DNA from: Ryuthela nishihirai | Taxonomy: Eukaryota > Arthropoda > Arachnida > Araneae > Heptathelidae | DNA: 64,000 nt | Direction: 5' to 3' | Assembly (NCBI GenBank): GCA_038380435.1 | Contig: JAWZYU010000013.1 | Coordinates: 68,032,446-68,096,445, forward strand | In this document: piece by piece, positions 59,448-64,000 of the stretch | How positions within the stretch are numbered: position 1 is the stretch's first letter | Layout of the letters: each line of letters begins with the position of its first letter | Position numbers and translations under genes: made by a program | Notes under the pieces: generated by a model | Databases searched by the model: none | Told to the model about the DNA's origin: nothing | The model's input: only the letters and a program-made list of their open reading frames with translations

Positions 59448-59997
59448 TATATTATACTATATAATAAGCTACTCTATATTACATATAGCAGGGGAAGAAA
59501 TACAGGAATCTAGCTTGCGTTATCGTTTTACAATCATGTTTCAGTAGCACACATTTATAAAGCAAATATGTCATTCTAAAACATTTTTCGATCTTTGATT
59601 AAACAAGAGCGATGTTTGAAATGCAATTATTTCTCGAGGAAATTGTCAGATTCCTTTGTACTCAGAAAAAAACCAGCCGTCGATTGTCAGAACTTGAAAA
59701 GGTTATTTACGGTTCTCTGTGCTTTGCAGTGAAACGGTTAACAATTAAGGGTCTTGATAAACGAGACTTCGTTTCCGAGATAGAAAAAAGTCTCTCAAGA
59801 GAAGTTAGAGGCTAACTGTGAATTTGGAGCAATAAAAGCTTCACAGTATCATTCCTTGGGGACTGAAACGGTGAAGGAAAATGGAAATTGAAATGGTTCA
59901 ATTGCTTCCCTGATGAGTGTGAAAAACAACTATGGTGAGTCAATATCGGAGCGTGTTAGAGCGAATCAAATGTAAGATAGATGCGGGTTATGTACAG

Positions 59998-60755
59998 CAG
60001 TGGTGCTCAACGCGTGGCACATGGAGGGCATCACATCTTGCCCTAAAAGTGGTATATGAATACTTTTCAATACAAATAAAAATTATTTTCTTTTTCAAAT
60101 TTTAATATTAGGCATATACTTTTCATATTATTTTGCAGGAAGGGTATAATATAATAACTATAATTTTGACAGAAAACACTTAGTAACCTTATTTACAGAA
60201 GGTATTTGGATTTTTAAATTATAAATAATGCTCTGTGGTTAGATATAACGAGAAATATACAAATGGATGTGATTGAAATCAAATATTACAAAATTGAAAT
60301 GTACTATAATTAAAATGAAAGTTTGGAGAACTTCCGATAGTTCCTGTATCAGATCACGCTATTCGAACATTATTGCCTTCTGAAAATTTTCCAAATTTCA
60401 GAAAATTTGCATAGCAAAATATCTGCCGTTTTGTAACTTGCTTATCTCTGTGAACAAATGTTGTCAAACAAGTACAAACAGCGGTCTCGAATTGCGGTGA
60501 GTATTTTCAAAACCTGGTGATTCTCTCAATAACAAAATTATAGCCTAATGCTGAAAAATTTGATGGGAAAAAGGAAGAATCGATAATGCTGGAAATAAAC
60601 ATTTTCCTCTAGGTTTTTTTTTGGATTTAATATGTAATCATAGAAATTACTTGAGATGAAGTTCTAAAAACTGTACATCTAATAATACACTTGACGCAAT
60701 GATACATCATATTTAGGGCCATGGTGTACTTGGTATTGATGTTGAGCAACCACTG
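59998..60755. mobile_element. hAT-like non-autonomous element
   Basis: It starts CAGTGGTGCTCAACGCGTGG, and the complement of the right end reads CAGTGGTTGCTCAACATC. This is the CAGNGGTTCTCAAC style of hAT ends, as in the MITE at 29175. Length 758 bp, AT-rich, no transposase frame. An 8-bp duplication is not clear. Confidence 0.6.
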
Positions 60756-60899
60756 TACAGAGTAAAACCAAATATTTTTTTCTAAAAATATCATATAATA
60801 GTTTTAATTTTACAATAAGAAATGTTTTTAAAATACCTACGATATTTAAAAAAAAAGATTATGCATTAATTTTGGTTGCATTGGAATACTAATAGATAC

Positions 60900-61292
60900 T
60901 TGGGTTGTTTGGGTTGTTTTACCTCTGAGCGGCACTTTTTTGCACACCATGGGCTAAATGGCCAGGTCAGATGGACCCCGAAGGCTCAGAGAAGGTTGGG
61001 GGAGGGGACCCACTGGAACAGCTGTTGGGAGACAGATGGTAGCCTCCCGTCAAGGCCATCCAGCGTGTTCTTTAACGTGCACAGGGTATGGCTCTCCCGC
61101 ACACGGGACCACGGCTTAACGTCCCATCCGACAGGACGGCGGCCTTTCCAAGCCCATCGGTGTCCCCAACTGACCGTGGGCAGGGCGGGGAATTTTGCGG
61201 AGATAAATCTTAACGCTGACACAGCTGGGACTCGAACCTGGGAACTACAGATTACGAGCCTGGCGCGCTACCGACTGAGCCACCCCCGCCCC
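60900..61292 (-). mobile_element. SINE-A, copy 7, exact target-site duplication
   Basis: Full-length reverse copy, nearly identical to copy 3. ACTAATAGATAC is duplicated exactly at 60888-60899 and 61293-61304. The tRNA head in complement reads GGGGCGGGGGTGGCTCAGTC with the B box GGTTCGAGTCCC. The 155-codon frame 60876-61343 is a SINE translation. Confidence 0.9.
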
Positions 61293-61361
61293 ACTAATAG
61301 ATACATTTACGTATATATTATAAAATATATTTTCGCATATTAACTCGAATTATAAACTTTC

Positions 61362-62322
61362 TAACAGATCCCATCCGGTAAACATTGGAATACTAACAGA
61401 TCCCATCGAGTAACCATTCATTAACCGGATACTTAACAGTACCATCCAGTAACCATCTGTTAGTGTTCCAATGATTACTAGATCTCATCTAGTAATCATT
61501 GGAACACTAACAGATCCCATTCAATAAACATTAGAACAATAACAGATCGCATCCAGTAACCACTGGAATACTAACAAATCCCATTCAGTAACCATTGGAA
61601 TACTAACAGATCGCATCCAGTAACCATTGGAATACTAACAGATCCCATACAGTAACCATTGAAACACTAACTGATCTCATCTAACACTAACAGATCTCAT
61701 CATTGGAACACTAACAGATCCCATTCAATAACCATTAGAACACTAACAAATCGCATCCAATAACCATTGGAATACTAACAGATCCCATCCAGTAACCATT
61801 GGAACACTAACAGATCTCATCTAGTAATCATTGGAACACTAACAGATCCCATTCAATAACCATTAGAACACTAACAGATCGCATCCAGTAACCATTGGAA
61901 TACTAACAGATCCCATTCAGTAACCATTGGAACACTAGCAGATCTCATCTAGTAATCATTGGAATACTAACAGATCCCACTCAATAACCATTAGAACACT
62001 AACAGATCGCATCCAGTAACCATTGGAATACTAACAGATCCCATCCAGTAACCATTGGAATACTAAACAGATCTTATTCAATAACCATTAGAACAATAAC
62101 AGGTTGCATCCAGTAACCATTGGAATACTAACAGATCGCATCCAGTAACCATTGGAATGCTAACAGATCCCATCCAGTGACCATTGGAACACTAACAGAT
62201 CTCATCTAGTAATCATTGGAACACTAACAGATCGCATCCAGTAACCATTAGAATACTAACAGATTCTTTGCAGTAACCATTGGAACAATAACAGATCCCA
62301 TCCAGTGACCATTGAAACAGTT
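61362..62322. repeat. 32-bp minisatellite with 128-bp higher-order period
   Basis: About 30 copies of a 32-bp unit of the type ACTAACAGATCCCATCCAGT plus AACCATTGGAAT. Four variants recur in fixed order over much of the array. They are marked by GATCTCATCTAGTAATC, GATCCCATTCAATAACC, GATCGCATCCAGTAACC and GATCCCATCCAGTAACC, giving a 128-bp super-unit. The order is disturbed at both edges and near 61680-61700. Confidence 0.9.
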
Positions 62323-63588
62323 GCAGAAAAAGATGTACCATGACTCTGACGATAAATAACTGAACCATATCATAAATATTAGAGATATGCCTCATATTTG
62401 CATTCAGGTATTGCAAACATTTGTAGTAGTAATTTGTAGAGGAGTGAATATTTCTTATAATTAGAATTTATTAATTAGATTAGCAAAGATAAGAAAGGAA
62501 CCAAGATTATTTCAGTGAATAGTATCCGTGCACATATTCAAAACAACAGAGTCTGGAGGGCTAAACTAACTGTTCGCTAGTGTAATTTGACTCGCTTACA
62601 GACAGGTTTCGATCTCTTGTCTATACTAAAAAATTTATTTTTAAGAGTGCACCAATTTTTTTTTTCAATAATCTATTTTTTTTTACATTTCAAAACCTTT
62701 TAACAGTTTTATTATTTCCCTCTGTGGAAAAAAGAAAATATTACTCTTGTGTTGGTGATTAAAATGCAAAAGTTAATACTGGCTTATTTTAGGACCGGAG
62801 TAGCTAGCTCTATTTATGGATATTGTCAATTATCAAATGGGCTAGCTCTATTAGGAACACTAATTCCTAAGGGGAGCGCTGATATTGAGTCTGATCGTAT
62901 TGTAGGACTCTGTCAGTTATAGTGGAAAGTGTGTATGTGATGTTCTGTCGTAAAGGAACGACGCAGGTATTTACTTCGTCAAGCGGAATTTGATTTTCTT
63001 TGAACTGCGCCGAATGTGGTGTTGGGCCAGATGACAGACGATTTACCCACTCTATAGTAGAGGACGATCAATTACTCTCTTAATTAACCTTCACCCTTAT
63101 TTCGGTGAAATAACAGGTTCGTGGTTGTTACACCAGTACCGACGTATGCCTCAGACTTACTGCGCCAAGTAATGTACAGAAATATGTCCAACAATTTACG
63201 CACGAGAGTTGTATAGGGACGACACATTTTATTCACATTATATACAATCACGTGCTGGGGATGCGCCCGACTCCGTAGTCCTTTGCTGCTGCAAACAATT
63301 ATGCAATGAGGTGAAGAACCACACTTTGCAGATTCTCGCTTTACCTACCTCAAACTCGGCGAAAGGATATCCAACCTTTGCCTACAATGTGGTTCACTAA
63401 GAACTCAGTTCAGTTCCAAAAAAATGTATTTGATTCACAAAGAATCTTGATTCTCACATAGAATCGAACCCTCTCCTTACGGGTTTTTCTTTGAGCAAGA
63501 GCGGCATCCCTTGACGCGTGTTCAAACGTCCTTCCCGTTTAACAGCGACGCTCAATACTGTTCTTTCCTTACTGCCTGGATCTCCTCC
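62323..63588. other. Right-hand interval, nature unknown
   Basis: From about 62780 the sequence becomes less AT-rich and has no recognised domain. A short repeat GGGCTAGCTCTATTAGG / GTAGCTAGCTCTATTTATGG lies at 62800-62852. A transposon or LTR fragment is possible but unproven. Confidence 0.35.
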
Positions 63589-63640
63589 TTTTGCAACTAG
63601 CCTGCAGCGCTCACACTCGCGCCCCAGGCTAGTTGCAAAA
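63589..63640. repeat. Hairpin with 16-bp arms
   Basis: TTTTGCAACTAGCCTG (63589-63604) is exactly reverse-complemented at 63625-63640 around a 20-bp GC-rich loop. Confidence 0.85.
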
Positions 63641-64000
63641 AGAGCGTAAAATGAGTTTTCGGACTCGTCATCCCACGCAGGCAGCCCGCTCAGACCCGAA
63701 AACAGCATTATAAGTCATATCCCCACAATAGCACTTCCAAAAACACACTTAATACATAAAAAAATTTACAACAACAAAAATACAATAAAAAAGAACAATT
63801 AATAAAAATGAATAAATTAGAGGGACATAATAGTGTGTGTAAGGGAGGGAGGGGAGAGGGACCTTGATTGCCATTTTTGGCTAAATGACCTTTTCTCTTA
63901 GTAACAGAGCACCGACAACGAATCCGGTTGTGAAGATTTGGTGAAGACAAACAACATGTATTTTGGGTTAAAGCCCAGTTCCTCGGAGATTGAGAGTTTT

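Noticed and set aside
60876..61343. 155-codon open frame reading as a protein (CFTSERHFFAHHGLNGQ...)
   Set aside because: The same reading appears at 21719-21982 and 47462-47650 and is the translation of SINE-A. It is bounded by target-site duplications, so it is not a gene.
62780..63450. LTR retrotransposon end
   Set aside because: I looked for a repeated terminus, primer-binding site and gag/pol frames within the window and found none.
1..64000. CRISPR arrays, operons, riboswitches, prokaryotic promoters
   Set aside because: The window has eukaryotic repeats and a spliced exon. The regular repeat at 61362-62322 has no spacers and is a minisatellite.

Overview
This is eukaryotic, AT-rich, gene-poor and densely repetitive DNA, not prokaryotic. 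The repeat mix (jockey/CR1-type LINEs, many Tc1/mariner copies, hAT-like MITEs, tRNA-derived SINEs) and one peptide-GPCR exon point to an arthropod. An arachnid, probably a spider, is my best guess; that is inference from the repeat style, not proof. I saw no bacterial operons, CRISPR arrays or phage genes. Nearly all long open frames are decayed transposon genes or chance frames inside repeats.

Layout. 0.8-5.3 kb: a near full-length but dead non-LTR retrotransposon (ORF1 and ORF2), split by a tRNA-derived SINE pair. 6.5-8.2 kb: a ~120-bp degenerate tandem repeat, then a Tc1 element. 9.8-13.8 kb: a LINE 3' end, a perfect foldback MITE and a decayed Tc1 transposase. 15.3-22.1 kb: three SINE-A copies alternating with a mariner-like element (15953-17347) and two Tc1 elements. 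24.7-27.4 kb: a short coding-like tandem repeat, then two jockey-like LINE tails inside a ~290-bp repeat array. 27.7-33.2 kb: a SINE-A copy, then a second LINE of the 0.8-kb family carrying a hAT-type MITE and a long-TIR mariner-like element. 33.9-41.0 kb: strong palindromes, a ~290-bp array, another SINE-A, a ~149-bp array and a 305-bp foldback. 42-51 kb: a LINE tail, tRNA-like sequences, two diverged copies of an inverted-repeat-flanked cysteine-rich gene, and between them the one convincing host exon (48157-48247, minus strand), TM7 of a rhodopsin-family neuropeptide receptor. 54-64 kb: MITEs, direct repeats, the ~120-bp repeat again, a ~230-bp Tc1 palindrome, SINE-A, and a 32-bp minisatellite with a four-monomer higher-order period.

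The simplest reading is that the window is mostly intronic or intergenic DNA around a neuropeptide GPCR gene on the minus strand, filled by repeated insertion. The most interesting item is the pair of ~2-kb units at 44.8-47.1 kb and 48.6-50.7 kb. Both encode the same zinc-binding-looking protein of unknown function, and in both the gene lies between long inverted repeats. That suggests an unclassified DNA transposon rather than an ordinary gene family.
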